From positions 186,001-250,000 of the forward strand of contig NZ_JAJSDZ010000010.1 of assembly GCF_021272385.1 (NCBI RefSeq): a stretch of 64,000 nt of DNA. The letters are read 5' to 3'. Source of the DNA: Vibrio salinus (lineage in GTDB: Bacteria > Pseudomonadota > Gammaproteobacteria > Enterobacterales > Vibrionaceae). Of the stretch, positions 1 to 9,200 are shown in pieces (positions within the stretch are counted from its first letter, which is position 1; each line of letters begins with the position of its first letter). Below the pieces are notes generated by a model that ran no database searches, was not told where the DNA came from, and was given only the letters and a program-made list of their open reading frames with translations. A program made the translations under genes and the position numbers.

Positions 1-1067
1 TGAGCAACCAAATCACTCAGCTGATGAGCAATAAATACACTGGTTCCGGTTTCTTTAAGAATATTACTCAGACAAATACCGCCACCGAACAGCAGTAAAA
101 CCCCCCAATCCGCCGTTTTTTCTATTTCCTTCCAGTGCACTACCCGTGCAAAGCTGACCATCACAATAGCCGCCATAGCAACTAACGTATCGAACGATTT
201 AAAGCCACCTAACATGCTGTTAATCGGTTTACTGAAAATCCAAAGAAAAACAACCAGCGCAAAAATTCCCAGAGTAACGACTTTACCTTTGTCCCATTCC
301 ACAGGTTCATGGTTTAATTCAAAATGCCCTCTCAGATTGGGCTTTAACATAATGTAAAGTACAAATATCGCTATCGGTAGCAAAATGATTGTCACCGGCA
401 AACCAAACTTCATCCAGTCGGTAAATGTTAACCCAACTTCCGCCGCGGCTATGGCATTAGGAGGGCTTCCCACAATTGTCGCAATCCCTCCGATACTGGC
501 ACTGTATGCAATCCCAAGCAAAACAAATACATAGGTTTTGTGTTCTTTTTCTGCATCCACCTTACTTAATACACCGAGAACCAGCGGCATCATCATAGCC
601 GATGTTGCCGTATTACTAATCCACATGGAAATCAGGGCAGTTACACCAAACAATAAAAACACCGCGGTCAGCATCCGGCCACGGGCCAGAATCAAAACCT
701 TGTCTGCGACCACTTTATCCAGTTTTTGATGGTGCATAGCCGCAGCAAGCGCAAATCCACCAAGAAACAGATAAATAATAGGATTAGAAAAGTTACTTAA
801 GGCCTGTTTGGTATTAAAAATATGAAAGAAAACCGCTAAGATAGGGACAAGCAGTGCCGTCACCGTGACGTGAAGTGCTTCCGTCAGCCACAATATAGCA
901 ATAAAAGCGAGAATACTGAGACCCAGTACGATATCGTGTTCAAACGGTAATAAATTGTATAACACTGAGAAGAGAATAATGTCTGCAATAATGATTAGGC
1001 TATTGCGGTGAAGAAACCACTCTCGGGTGTTGGTCGGTAAAGGGACCTTATCATTTTTAGGTATCAT
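1..1067 (-). CDS. DASS/SLC13-family anion:sodium symporter (partial)
   Basis: The first 355 codons of a multi-pass inner-membrane transporter; the 3' end lies beyond the left edge. The start at 1067 has an AGGA ribosome binding site about 9 bases upstream. The translation shows two family hallmarks: SNTATSAMM in the first repeat, an SNT sodium/substrate loop, followed later by [14 protein letters not shown]. These place it in the divalent anion/Na+ symporter family (di- and tricarboxylate or sulfate substrates); the substrate cannot be told from sequence. The N-terminal 25 residues are hydrophilic and then hydrophobic segments alternate regularly. It is divergent from the AEC transporter at 1442, with a MITE-like element between them. 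Partial only because the window ends. Confidence 0.85.
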   Translation of the reverse strand, partial: MIPKNDKVPLPTNTREWFLHRNSLIIIADIILFSVLYNLLPFEHDIVLGLSILAFIAILWLTEALHVTVTALLVPILAVFFHIFNTKQALSNFSNPIIYLFLGGFALAAAMHHQKLDKVVADKVLILARGRMLTAVFLLFGVTALISMWISNTATSAMMMPLVLGVLSKVDAEKEHKTYVFVLLGIAYSASIGGIATIVGSPPNAIAAAEVGLTFTDWMKFGLPVTIILLPIAIFVLYIMLKPNLRGHFELNHEPVEWDKGKVVTLGIFALVVFLWIFSKPINSMLGGFKSFDTLVAMAAIVMVSFARVVHWKEIEKTADWGVLLLFGGGICLSNILKETGTSVFIAHQLSDLVA

Positions 1068-1441
1068 CTGGAACATTCCTTTATTGGTTTTTTTGCCTGA
1101 CGGCTATGAGCTGACTTTAATTTTTATACTCAATTAATGACATACTTATAAAATGGAATCTGTTAACCGAATCAAAACCTTAGGGTCTGTTGACCTTTAG
1201 TGATGGTTTTTGCAGCAAGTTGATGGTGATTTAGGCAAGGCTGGCATGTGAAGTGTAGTCATCTACATGAATCATGACCCAACGCTGAATAAATCACCAT
1301 CAAACGCTGCCCGAAGGATTCATCTGAACAAAAATAAACCATCAAAGGTCAACAGACCCTAGCTTGTCCTTTTATATTTAGCTGATAACAATTGGCTATG
1401 TCATGACCCATGTAACATAAATTAGTAAAATAAGGATTCTG
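1068..1441. other. Intergenic region between divergent transporters
   Basis: 374 bp between the DASS and AEC transporter genes. Apart from the inverted-repeat element at 1181-1361 it holds only AT-rich sequence that presumably carries both promoters; no confident promoter boxes or RNA gene were seen. Confidence 0.5.
1181..1361. mobile_element. MITE-like element, copy 1
   Basis: A 181-bp non-coding block bounded by perfect 18-base terminal inverted repeats, TAGGGTCTGTTGACCTTT at 1181-1198 and its reverse complement at 1344-1361. The similarity continues imperfectly inward (GATGGTTT on both ends). The outer bases are TA on each side, as expected for a TA target duplication of the IS630/Tc1-mariner type. 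It carries no coding capacity. Related copies lie at 41156-41312 and, shortened, at 6004-6071. Confidence 0.75.
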
Positions 1442-2398
1442 ATGGAAACGCTCCTGCAGCAATTTATTTTTTCCACAAAAGTGACCGGCCCTATCTGCTT
1501 AATGTTGTTTTTAGGTATGTTTTTTAAACGAACCCGCCTCATTGACGATCACTTCATCGAAGTTGCTTCAAAGCTGGTTTTCAGGGTGACGCTGCCCGCT
1601 TTATTATTTCTCAGTGTCATCAGTTCAAATCATAATCTTTTGGAAAGCGGCGAGATGGTTTTATACGGGGTCAGTGCCAGTTTTTCCTTTTTTATCCTCA
1701 CCTGGCTCCTTATTAAAACTGTCCAGCCAACAAACCCGGACATCGATGTCATTATTCAGGGGTCTTATCGTGGGAACACGGCCATTGTCGGACTGGCCTA
1801 CGTCGCTAACTTATATGGCAGTCAGGGCATCGCACATGCCGCACTGTACGTTGCAGGAATGACCCTGTTATTCAATATACAGGCGGTCATCATTTTGAGT
1901 CCAAAAAACGAAGGCGTGGGATTAAAAACCGTTACAACAGTGACAAAGACACTGACAAAAAACCCTCTGATTATTGCGATTCTTGTCGGCATCGCGTTTT
2001 CACAACTTTCTTTAACGTTACCATCCATTGCTCTGGATGCCGGTAAATACTTTGCAAACATGACTCTTCCTCTGGCGCTCATCTGTGCCGGAGGTTCACT
2101 GGATTTAACCGCATTCAGCAATGACAAATCTTCTGTCTGGGTTTCAACGTTTCTGAAATTGATCGCCTGTCCGGTGTTTATGACAACTATTGGCTATTTT
2201 TACGGGTTCCGAAATGAAGAACTGGCCATTATACTGCTGACAAGTACGACACCGACAGCTGCAGCCAGCTATGTCATGGCCAGAGGAATGGGACGAAACC
2301 ATGTTATGGCAGCCAATATTATCGTCGTTACCACAATTTTATCACTGTTCACAACAACTGTCGGTGTATTCACCTTATCGACTCTGGGGCTGATATAA
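1442..2398 (+). CDS. AEC family (auxin efflux carrier/malate permease-like) transporter
   Basis: 318 residues, almost entirely hydrophobic with about ten predicted membrane segments, matching the usual length of the AEC (Mem_trans) family. Features seen include a polar break in the middle (SPKNEGVGLKTVTTVTKTLTKN, about residues 154-175), which separates two five-helix halves, and a glycine/serine-rich start of the second half (LPLALICAGGSLDL). Bacterial members move malate, malonate or other carboxylates; the substrate here is unknown. AAGGA lies 6 bases before the ATG. It is followed by a TetR regulator in the same direction after 153 bp. Confidence 0.85.
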   Translation: METLLQQFIFSTKVTGPICLMLFLGMFFKRTRLIDDHFIEVASKLVFRVTLPALLFLSVISSNHNLLESGEMVLYGVSASFSFFILTWLLIKTVQPTNPDIDVIIQGSYRGNTAIVGLAYVANLYGSQGIAHAALYVAGMTLLFNIQAVIILSPKNEGVGLKTVTTVTKTLTKNPLIIAILVGIAFSQLSLTLPSIALDAGKYFANMTLPLALICAGGSLDLTAFSNDKSSVWVSTFLKLIACPVFMTTIGYFYGFRNEELAIILLTSTTPTAAASYVMARGMGRNHVMAANIIVVTTILSLFTTTVGVFTLSTLGLI

Positions 2399-2551
2399 GA
2401 TCCCGGACTGTCCGTCCGGATAAGCCGAATGTTTGACATCGACTCTTACCCGATGTCAGGCTACACAGAGCAAACCGCCTGAATCATGCCCTTTAATATG
2501 ATTTAGGTATAAAATAAGAAACCTGTAAGAAAACATCCCCGAGTATGACTC

Positions 2552-3211
2552 ATGGCAGAAACTAATATCGCCCCAAAACGTAAACGAGGACGCCCGCCAA
2601 AAACGGAGCGAGGTTTCGCAGACACCAAAAAAGCATTACTACGCAGTGGTGTTGAATTAATTACTGAAAACGGATTTATGTCATCCGGAATCGATACCAT
2701 CGTCAAACGGGTTGGCGTCCCCAAAGGCTCTTTCTACCATTACTTCAAGAATAAAGAAGAATTCGGGCAGGAAGTGGTTGCTGAATATGGACGTTACTTT
2801 TCCAAAAAACTGGAAAAACACTTTTCCCGGCAGGATGTCTGCCCACTCGACAGAATAGAATTGTTCGTTGAAGATGCCAAAGTTGGTATGACAAAATTCA
2901 ATTTTAAGAGAGGCTGCCTGGTTGGTAATATGATGCAGGAGTCGCCCCAGTTATCCGAAGCATGCGCCAGACAATTACAGTTAGCGATTTCTGACTGGAA
3001 AAGCAAAGTAAAAAACTGCTTAACTGAAGGACAAAAGACACTCCAGATAAAACCCGATATTGAAACTGAATTCTACGCATCTCAGTTCTGGAGTGGTTGG
3101 GAAGGTGCCGTAATGAGAGCAAAACTCTTCCGGTCTACCGCACCATTAGACGAATTCTGGTCGTTTTTTTCCCAAGCGGTGAAGGTTAAATCAGATACCA
3201 CTCATGACTGA
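2552..3211 (+). CDS. acuR: TetR/AcrR family regulator, AcuR-like
   Basis: 219-residue repressor-type protein. A basic RGRPPKTERGF stretch at the N-terminus precedes a TetR helix-turn-helix (about residues 28-72, ending VPKGSFYHYFKNKEEF); the C-terminal ligand-binding half has the TetR_C_6-like pattern of AcuR proteins. It converges on and overlaps by 10 bp the acrylyl-CoA reductase gene (3202-4188). In Rhodobacter sphaeroides AcuR controls acuI in response to acrylate, so the pairing supports the assignment. The symbol rests on this context and on general resemblance, not on a database match. The ribosome binding site is weak. Confidence 0.7.
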   Translation: MAETNIAPKRKRGRPPKTERGFADTKKALLRSGVELITENGFMSSGIDTIVKRVGVPKGSFYHYFKNKEEFGQEVVAEYGRYFSKKLEKHFSRQDVCPLDRIELFVEDAKVGMTKFNFKRGCLVGNMMQESPQLSEACARQLQLAISDWKSKVKNCLTEGQKTLQIKPDIETEFYASQFWSGWEGAVMRAKLFRSTAPLDEFWSFFSQAVKVKSDTTHD

Positions 3212-4188
3212 GGAATATCAACAACAACACGCCCTTTCACCTGTCCTTCAAGAAATCGTTTCGCATAGTCAACAACGTCTGCAAACGGGATACAGGTAGT
3301 TATGGATTCGATCAGTTCCGGATCCATAAGTTTAGCAATCTGTTGCCATGCTGCCTGACGTTTTTCTATAGGGCACATAACACTGTCAATACCAGCCAAA
3401 GTGATACCCCGCAAAATAAATGGCGCGACGGTAGAAGGGAAGTCCATACCCTGCGCCAGTCCGCAGGCTGCCACTACCCCACCATACCGAATACCGGCAC
3501 AAACATTTGCCAATGTATAACTCCCTGCCGTATCAATGGCAGCACTCCATACTTCTTTACCCAAAGGGCGGCCTTTTTCAGAAAGGGTAGAACGATCTAT
3601 CACTTCTTCAGCACCAAGCTTTTTCAGTCGTTCGGAATCCTCAATACGACCGGTGGATGCCACGACATGAAAACCCAGTTTTACCAGAAAAGCGATAGCG
3701 TAACTGCCTACACCACCATTCGCCCCTGTTACCAATACTGAACCGGATTCGGGTGTAATACCATTTCTCTGTAAAGCCTGTATTGCCAACATTGCCGTAT
3801 AACCCGCCGTTCCGACAGACATCACTTCATAACTGGTCATTCCATCCGGGATGGCAAGTAACCAGTCACCATTTACTTTTGCTTTTTGTGCCAGTCCTCC
3901 CCAATATTTTTCACCAAGTCCCCAGCCATTAATGAAAATTTTCTGACCCGGTTGCCACTTAGGATGTTCACTACGTTCTATCGTGCCGGCAAAATCAATT
4001 CCGGGTACCATAGGAAAGCGACGGACAACCGGTGATACTCCAGTTACAGCTAACCCATCCTTATAATTCAGGCTTGAATATTCAACCTTCACCGTAACAT
4101 CTCCATCAGGAAACTGGCTATCCTCCAGTTCCTGATAAGTACACGTATAATCTTCATCCTGCTTATTGATAACTATTGCTTTAAACAT
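3202..4188 (-). CDS. acuI: Acrylyl-CoA reductase (AcuI/YhdH family MDR oxidoreductase)
   Basis: 328 residues from the chosen start. A zinc-less medium-chain dehydrogenase/reductase: GroES-like N-terminus (SSLNYKDGLAVTG, PMVPGIDFAGTIE) and a Rossmann NADPH site (VLVTGANGGVGSYAIAFL, about residues 150-167). The MFKAIVINKQ start and overall length match AcuI/YhdH, which reduces acryloyl-CoA to propionyl-CoA with NADPH and detoxifies acrylate, for instance from DMSP breakdown. An upstream in-frame ATG at 4200 lacks a ribosome binding site, while 4188 has GAGA six bases ahead. A 20-bp imperfect dyad just upstream (4201-4220) could be the repressor site. No DMSP lyase gene is visible in the window. 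Confidence 0.85.
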   Translation of the reverse strand: MFKAIVINKQDEDYTCTYQELEDSQFPDGDVTVKVEYSSLNYKDGLAVTGVSPVVRRFPMVPGIDFAGTIERSEHPKWQPGQKIFINGWGLGEKYWGGLAQKAKVNGDWLLAIPDGMTSYEVMSVGTAGYTAMLAIQALQRNGITPESGSVLVTGANGGVGSYAIAFLVKLGFHVVASTGRIEDSERLKKLGAEEVIDRSTLSEKGRPLGKEVWSAAIDTAGSYTLANVCAGIRYGGVVAACGLAQGMDFPSTVAPFILRGITLAGIDSVMCPIEKRQAAWQQIAKLMDPELIESITTCIPFADVVDYAKRFLEGQVKGRVVVDIPQS

Positions 4189-4200
4189 CATCTTTCTCAT

Positions 4201-4220
4201 TTATGACCGATCGTCTATAA
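4201..4220. promoter_or_regulatory. Candidate TetR-type operator upstream of acuI
   Basis: Imperfect 20-bp dyad TTATnnnCGATCGnnnATAA, with 14 of 20 positions symmetric, lying directly before the acuI start. It suits the AcuR-like repressor encoded by the convergent neighbour; this is inference from symmetry and position. Confidence 0.35.
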
Positions 4221-4791
4221 AATATAATTTAAACACAATTGTCTCTGCTTGCAACAAGATTCATGTATGTTAGTAAGCAAAAAATGGATTATCTTGACGT
4301 ACGTCAAAGGGAAGTTTCGATCTGTTGATACTCGCTGTATGTATCACCTACGAAAATATATTTAAATATACTAACTAATCAGTTATCCATCGTTAATTAA
4401 TAATCAATGCAATTGTTATCATTAAATTAATATTGCTTAATTCCAACCAAAAACGCCTAATAAGTAGATACTCAAACACATTAATTATTATTTCTTATAT
4501 CAATAATAAATAGTAAGATAGATAAAAAAACCACCTAAAAAAAACATAACCACTTGAATATAAGAAAATTAATATCAAAAAAAATAAAATGATAGTAATT
4601 AATTAAAATTCCGATAATTATTAATAAAAACGCCATTTATTTACAAACAAATTCATGACAATAAATAACAATAACATAACGTTAATTTATTTTTAAAAAC
4701 AAAACTCCGTCTTTAATATAAGGACTCAATAAAAAATAAAGACAGACTATTTTTTGGTAACCCTTATTCACAATATTAATAAGAGAATAAA
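4221..4791. other. AT-rich intergenic region with a 14-bp palindrome
   Basis: About 570 bp of very AT-rich DNA upstream of the pectate lyase gene, divergent from acuI. The one distinct site is the perfect palindrome TTGACGTACGTCAA at 4294-4307, which resembles an FNR-type half-site arrangement (TTGAnnnnnnTCAA). No reading frame or RNA gene is recognisable. Confidence 0.5.
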
Positions 4792-5961
4792 ATGAAAACA
4801 TTCAGTAAATCATCCATAAACCTGGCTCTTAGCCTGATTCTTACAGGTATAGCAACGGTACCGGTTCAGGCCGGTTCTCTTAGCAGTAATGTAGCTCTGG
4901 AAATTGCAACGATTGGTTACGCCACACAAAATGGTGGAACAACCGGTGGCCAGAATGCTACAAGTGACAATATCTATACCGTTTCCACCATTAGTAAACT
5001 TAAATCTGCATTAACGGAAAACTCAGGAGAGCCCCGGATCATCCAGATTAAAGGAATCATTGATGTCAGTGGCGGAACCGATTACTCCAGTAAAAAAGAT
5101 CAGAAAAAACGTTCTCAGCTAAAAGTTCCTTCCAATACCACCATTATCGGAATTACAAGTAAATCAGGTATCACAAATGGCTCACTAATCATTAAAAAGG
5201 TCGAGAACGTTATCGTCCGGAACTTATACGTCGAATCCCCGGTCGATGTAGACCCTGAATTTGAAGACGGAGACGGATGGAATGCCGAGTGGGATGGCAT
5301 GAATATCATCAAATCATCCAATGTCTGGGTGGACCATATGACATTTGATGATGGCTCATTTACTGATGATCAATACACCACAAAAGACGGCTGGACATAC
5401 GTTCAGCATGACGGCGAACTGGATATAAAACACGGTAGTGATTACATTAGTATCACCAATTCCGTATTCAAAAACCACGATAAAACCATGCTGATAGGAC
5501 ACAGTGCCAGTAACAATAAAGAAGACAGCGGACATCTCAGAGTAACACTGGCCTACAATATTTTCAGCAAGGTTGAACAACGGACTCCCCGTGTCCGGTT
5601 CGGTAAAATTCACTCATACAATAACTTATTTAAAGGTGACTACACAGCCAGTACTTATGCCTATAAAGCGTCTTATGGACTTGGCTATAAAGGCTCAATA
5701 CTATCGGAAAACAATGTCTTTAATATCGATAACTTAAGCGATTCGAATGTATGCAAAATCGTTGACGTCAAAAAATCAAATAGTACATTGAATGATGAAG
5801 GCTCAACCTTAAACGGAGATTCACTGGACCTTTCCGGATGCTCTAAAATTCCAGGCAACGATATCAGCTGGAGTGTTCCGTACAGCTACTCGTTACGTTC
5901 AACCGGCAGCTTAGTCTCGTATTTAAACAAAAATGCGGGGGTCGGTAAATTAACACTGTAA
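4792..5961 (+). CDS. Secreted pectate lyase, polysaccharide lyase family 1
   Basis: 389 residues with a Sec signal peptide (hydrophobic core to about residue 27, cleavage after VQA). A single PL1 right-handed beta-helix domain: calcium-binding acidic cluster DGDGWNAEWDGMN (about 161-173), WVDH at 179-182, DGELDIKHGSDYIS, NHDKTMLIGHS, and the catalytic-arginine motif RTPRVRFG at 264-271 followed by H-x-YNN. These match pectate lyases that cleave polygalacturonate by beta-elimination with Ca2+. It probably acts outside the cell after type II export. It stands alone with no pectin catabolic genes beside it; transcription may respond to the palindrome at 4294-4307. Confidence 0.93.
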   Translation: MKTFSKSSINLALSLILTGIATVPVQAGSLSSNVALEIATIGYATQNGGTTGGQNATSDNIYTVSTISKLKSALTENSGEPRIIQIKGIIDVSGGTDYSSKKDQKKRSQLKVPSNTTIIGITSKSGITNGSLIIKKVENVIVRNLYVESPVDVDPEFEDGDGWNAEWDGMNIIKSSNVWVDHMTFDDGSFTDDQYTTKDGWTYVQHDGELDIKHGSDYISITNSVFKNHDKTMLIGHSASNNKEDSGHLRVTLAYNIFSKVEQRTPRVRFGKIHSYNNLFKGDYTASTYAYKASYGLGYKGSILSENNVFNIDNLSDSNVCKIVDVKKSNSTLNDEGSTLNGDSLDLSGCSKIPGNDISWSVPYSYSLRSTGSLVSYLNKNAGVGKLTL

Positions 5962-5981
5962 GTTTAGTAATTCTATATTTA

Positions 5982-6040
5982 TCAATCTGGTAAATATAGT
6001 TCTTAGGTCTGTTGACTTTTATATTTATTTACCAGATTGA
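5982..6040. repeat. 15-bp inverted repeat downstream of pectate lyase
   Basis: TCAATCTGGTAAATA at 5982-5996 is perfectly complementary to 6026-6040 with a 29-base spacer. The left arm itself sits in a smaller hairpin (TATATTTA/TAAATATA, 5974-5998). It may act as the pectate lyase terminator; the right arm lies inside the MITE-like remnant at 6004-6071. Confidence 0.5.
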
Positions 6041-6071
6041 ATAGCCTGTTTTCAAAAAGTTAGCAGACCCA
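6004..6071. mobile_element. MITE-like element, shortened copy 2
   Basis: TAGGTCTGTTGACTTTT at 6004-6020 and the near-complement of the element's other end at 6054-6071 (AAAAAGTTAGCAGACCCA) bound only 68 bp. The ends match the terminal repeats of the copies at 1181-1361 and 41156-41312, so this looks like an internally deleted or degenerate copy. Confidence 0.5.
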
Positions 6072-6190
6072 TGTTTCTCCGTTTTAACCTTCCCTGATCA
6101 ATCCAGTCATAAGTAAAAACACGCCGGTATTAATCGGTTTTTCCTTGTCTGCCCGATCTCTTTTGATCAAATTCAAAATTGGCACTTTAC

Positions 6191-6243
6191 AATTGAACAG
6201 TGTTCAATTACAGTAATCACACTTATTTTGAACACTGTTTTAT
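6191..6243. promoter_or_regulatory. Two related dyads upstream of aas
   Basis: AATTGAACAGTGTTCAATT at 6191-6209 is a perfect 9+1+9 palindrome. A second, imperfect copy (TTGAACACTGTTTTATT, about 6228-6243) ends a dozen bases before the aas start. Paired dyads at this distance look like operators for a dimeric regulator, TetR-type by size; the regulator is unknown. Confidence 0.5.
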
Positions 6244-6255
6244 TAGTAGGTAACC

Positions 6256-9200
6256 ATGAATACATTACTCCAAAAACGTGGATTTCTGGCTTTTTTGTCA
6301 GTCGCGTTCATCAATGCATTTGTTGATCTGGGACATAAGATCATCATTCAAAATACGCTGTTTAAAAGCTTCTCAGGAAACGAACAGGTTGTGCTGATGG
6401 CCATTGTTAATGCGTTTATTTTACTCCCGTTCGTCTTACTTTTTACGCCTTCGGGTTACTTTGCTGATCGATACTCAAAAACCAAAGTCATGAAAATCAG
6501 TGCGATGGCATCCGTGCTGATCACCAGCCTGATTACTGTCTGTTATTATACCGGACAATTTTATTATGCCTTTGCGCTGACGTTGGTTTTGTCGATGCAA
6601 AGCGCGATTTACTCACCTGCCAAGTATGGTTATATCCGGGAGTTAGTCGGCTCTGAAAACCTCAGCTCAGCCAACGGATGGGTGCAAAGTCTATCCATGA
6701 TTGCCATTCTGGCGGGTAGCGCGGCTTTCTCAGCGCTGTTTGAATTTGCCCTGCCGGAAGCAAATCACTATGTCCCTTCAGAGGTCATCCGTCATGTGTC
6801 GTATCTTGGGTGGTTTTTAATTGCGGGATCACTACTGGAATCTTTTCTGGCTTTCAGACTGCCTGATAACACCCAGAACCACCAAACCGGCTCTTTCGAT
6901 TGGGAAAACTACCTTACCGGCAAAACCTTAACCAATAACCTGAAACTTCTGTTCAAGGAAAAAACCCTCTGGCAGCCGGTTATCGGATTAACGCTGTTTC
7001 TTGCCATCTGTCAGGTGATGATTGCCACCTTCCCTTCCTACGCAAAAACAACCTTGCTTATCGATAACACATTTACGATTCAATGTATTATCGCAATGGC
7101 CATTATCGGGCTGATGTTGGGTTCGTATTTCGCCGCTTCACACTCGGTCAAACACATCAACTTATCGTTAATTCCAGCCGGTGCCATCATGGTCTGCATC
7201 GCTTTATTCTTTCTGCCGCTCACCCATTCTCTGACTTTGCTTGCCGGATTATTTTTCATGGTCGGCTTTGGTGGATCGCTAATGCTGGTACCGCTTAACG
7301 CGCTCATTCAGTTTCATGCAGGTGAAGCCCACCTGGGAAAAATACTGGCCGGCAATAACTTTATCCAAAACATTGGCATGTTGCTATTTCTGGCGATGAC
7401 CGTTGCTTTTGCGACCACCAAGATGAGCGTCACCACCATTCTCTGGGGTATTTTTGTGATGAGTGCGATCGTCGCCATTTTGACCGTCGTCACCATGCCG
7501 CAGGTATTCATCCGGACCATTCTGAGTCGCTTAGTTGGCTTTAAATACCGGCTCAAAATACTGGGGTTCGAGCACCTGCCTGAATCCGGTAAGGGAACCT
7601 TACTGCTGGGTAACCACATCAGTTGGATTGACTGGGCAATCATACAAATGTCGGTGCCACGCCATGTCTACTTTGTGATGGACAGAACGATTTATCAACG
7701 TTGGTATCTGAAATGGTTCTTTGATCTGTTTAAAGTCATCCCGATCTCACCAGGACAAAGCAAACAGGCATTGGCGCAGATCACGTCATTGCTCAATCAG
7801 GGAGAAACGGTCTGTCTGTTCCCCGAGGGCCGGATCAGTCACCTTGGACAACTGGGAGAGTTTAAAAAAGGGTTCGAACGTGCCTGCCGTCAGGCCGAAG
7901 GCGTCATCATCCCGTTTTATCTGCGGGGAATGTGGGGCAGCAAGTTCTCACGTTCTTCCGAAAAGCTCCACAAACTACGCCGCAGCGGTATCAAAAGGGA
8001 CATTACCATCGCTTTCGGCCCGTCGATGGACATACATTCCACGGCAGCAGAGGTAAAACAGAAAGTCTTCGAAATGTCGGTATCGACCTGGAATGATTAC
8101 GCCGATACATTGGATACACTGCCCAGGACTTTCATTAAAACGGCCAAAGCGAAACCGGCCAAATGGGCTGTCGTTGACAGTAACGGTAAACCGGTAACGC
8201 ACCATCGTTTTCTGGCTGGCTGTCTGATCACCAGAAAACACATCAAATCCATGCCGGGTGAAAATATCGGGCTCTTACTCCCCACCACCAGTGCCGGGTT
8301 AATGGCCAATATTGCGGCGATGATGACAGGCAAAACGGTCGTTAACATCAATTACACGTCGTCGGTTGATGCCATCATGGCGGCCCGGAATAAAGCTCAG
8401 ATTCAAAGCATACTGACATCAAGAAAGTTTATTGAGAAACTGGAGAAAAGAGGTATAAACTGCGCGGAAATTCTGGACAATACCCAGGTTTTGTATCTGG
8501 AAGACATGGCCGGGACAATCAGCAAAGGACAAAAATTACGTGCTTTTCTGACCACATGGTTACTGCCGGCCAGACTCCTTCAGTCCTTGTTCTGCCCGCG
8601 TAAAAACAGGAATGAAAATGCCGCTATTTTGTTTTCGTCAGGAAGTGAAGGTGAACCCAAAGGCGTGGTGCTGACACACAAAAACATCATGGCGAATTTA
8701 CGTCAGGTATCGGATGTCCTTAATGTCCGGGAAAATGATCGCGTCATGGCAACACTACCCCTGTTCCATGCTTTTGGTTTAACCGTCACCGGCATGCTGC
8801 CTCTTATGGAAGGGATCCCTGTGATATGCCACCCAGACCCGACAGATGGTTTTAATATTGCTAAAGCGGTTGCTAAATACGAAGCCACTTTCATGTGTGC
8901 AACCTCAACGTTTCTCAGGATGTATCAACGAAACAAGAAAATTAAGCCACTAATGCTTAACTCTCTGCGGGTCATCGTCTCCGGCGCAGAAAAACTGGAT
9001 AAAGCAGTAAAAGAAGCATTTCAGGCTAAGTTCATGGTTCCTGTGTTAGAAGGTTACGGCACGACGGAAACGACTCCCGTTGCCAGCGTAAATTTACCGG
9101 GCCATTTTGCCAGAAAACAAAACTGCATTCAGGAAGCGACAAAAGAAGGTACTGTTGGTTTAGCTTTACCGGGTACCACCTTCCGTATTGTTGACCCGGT

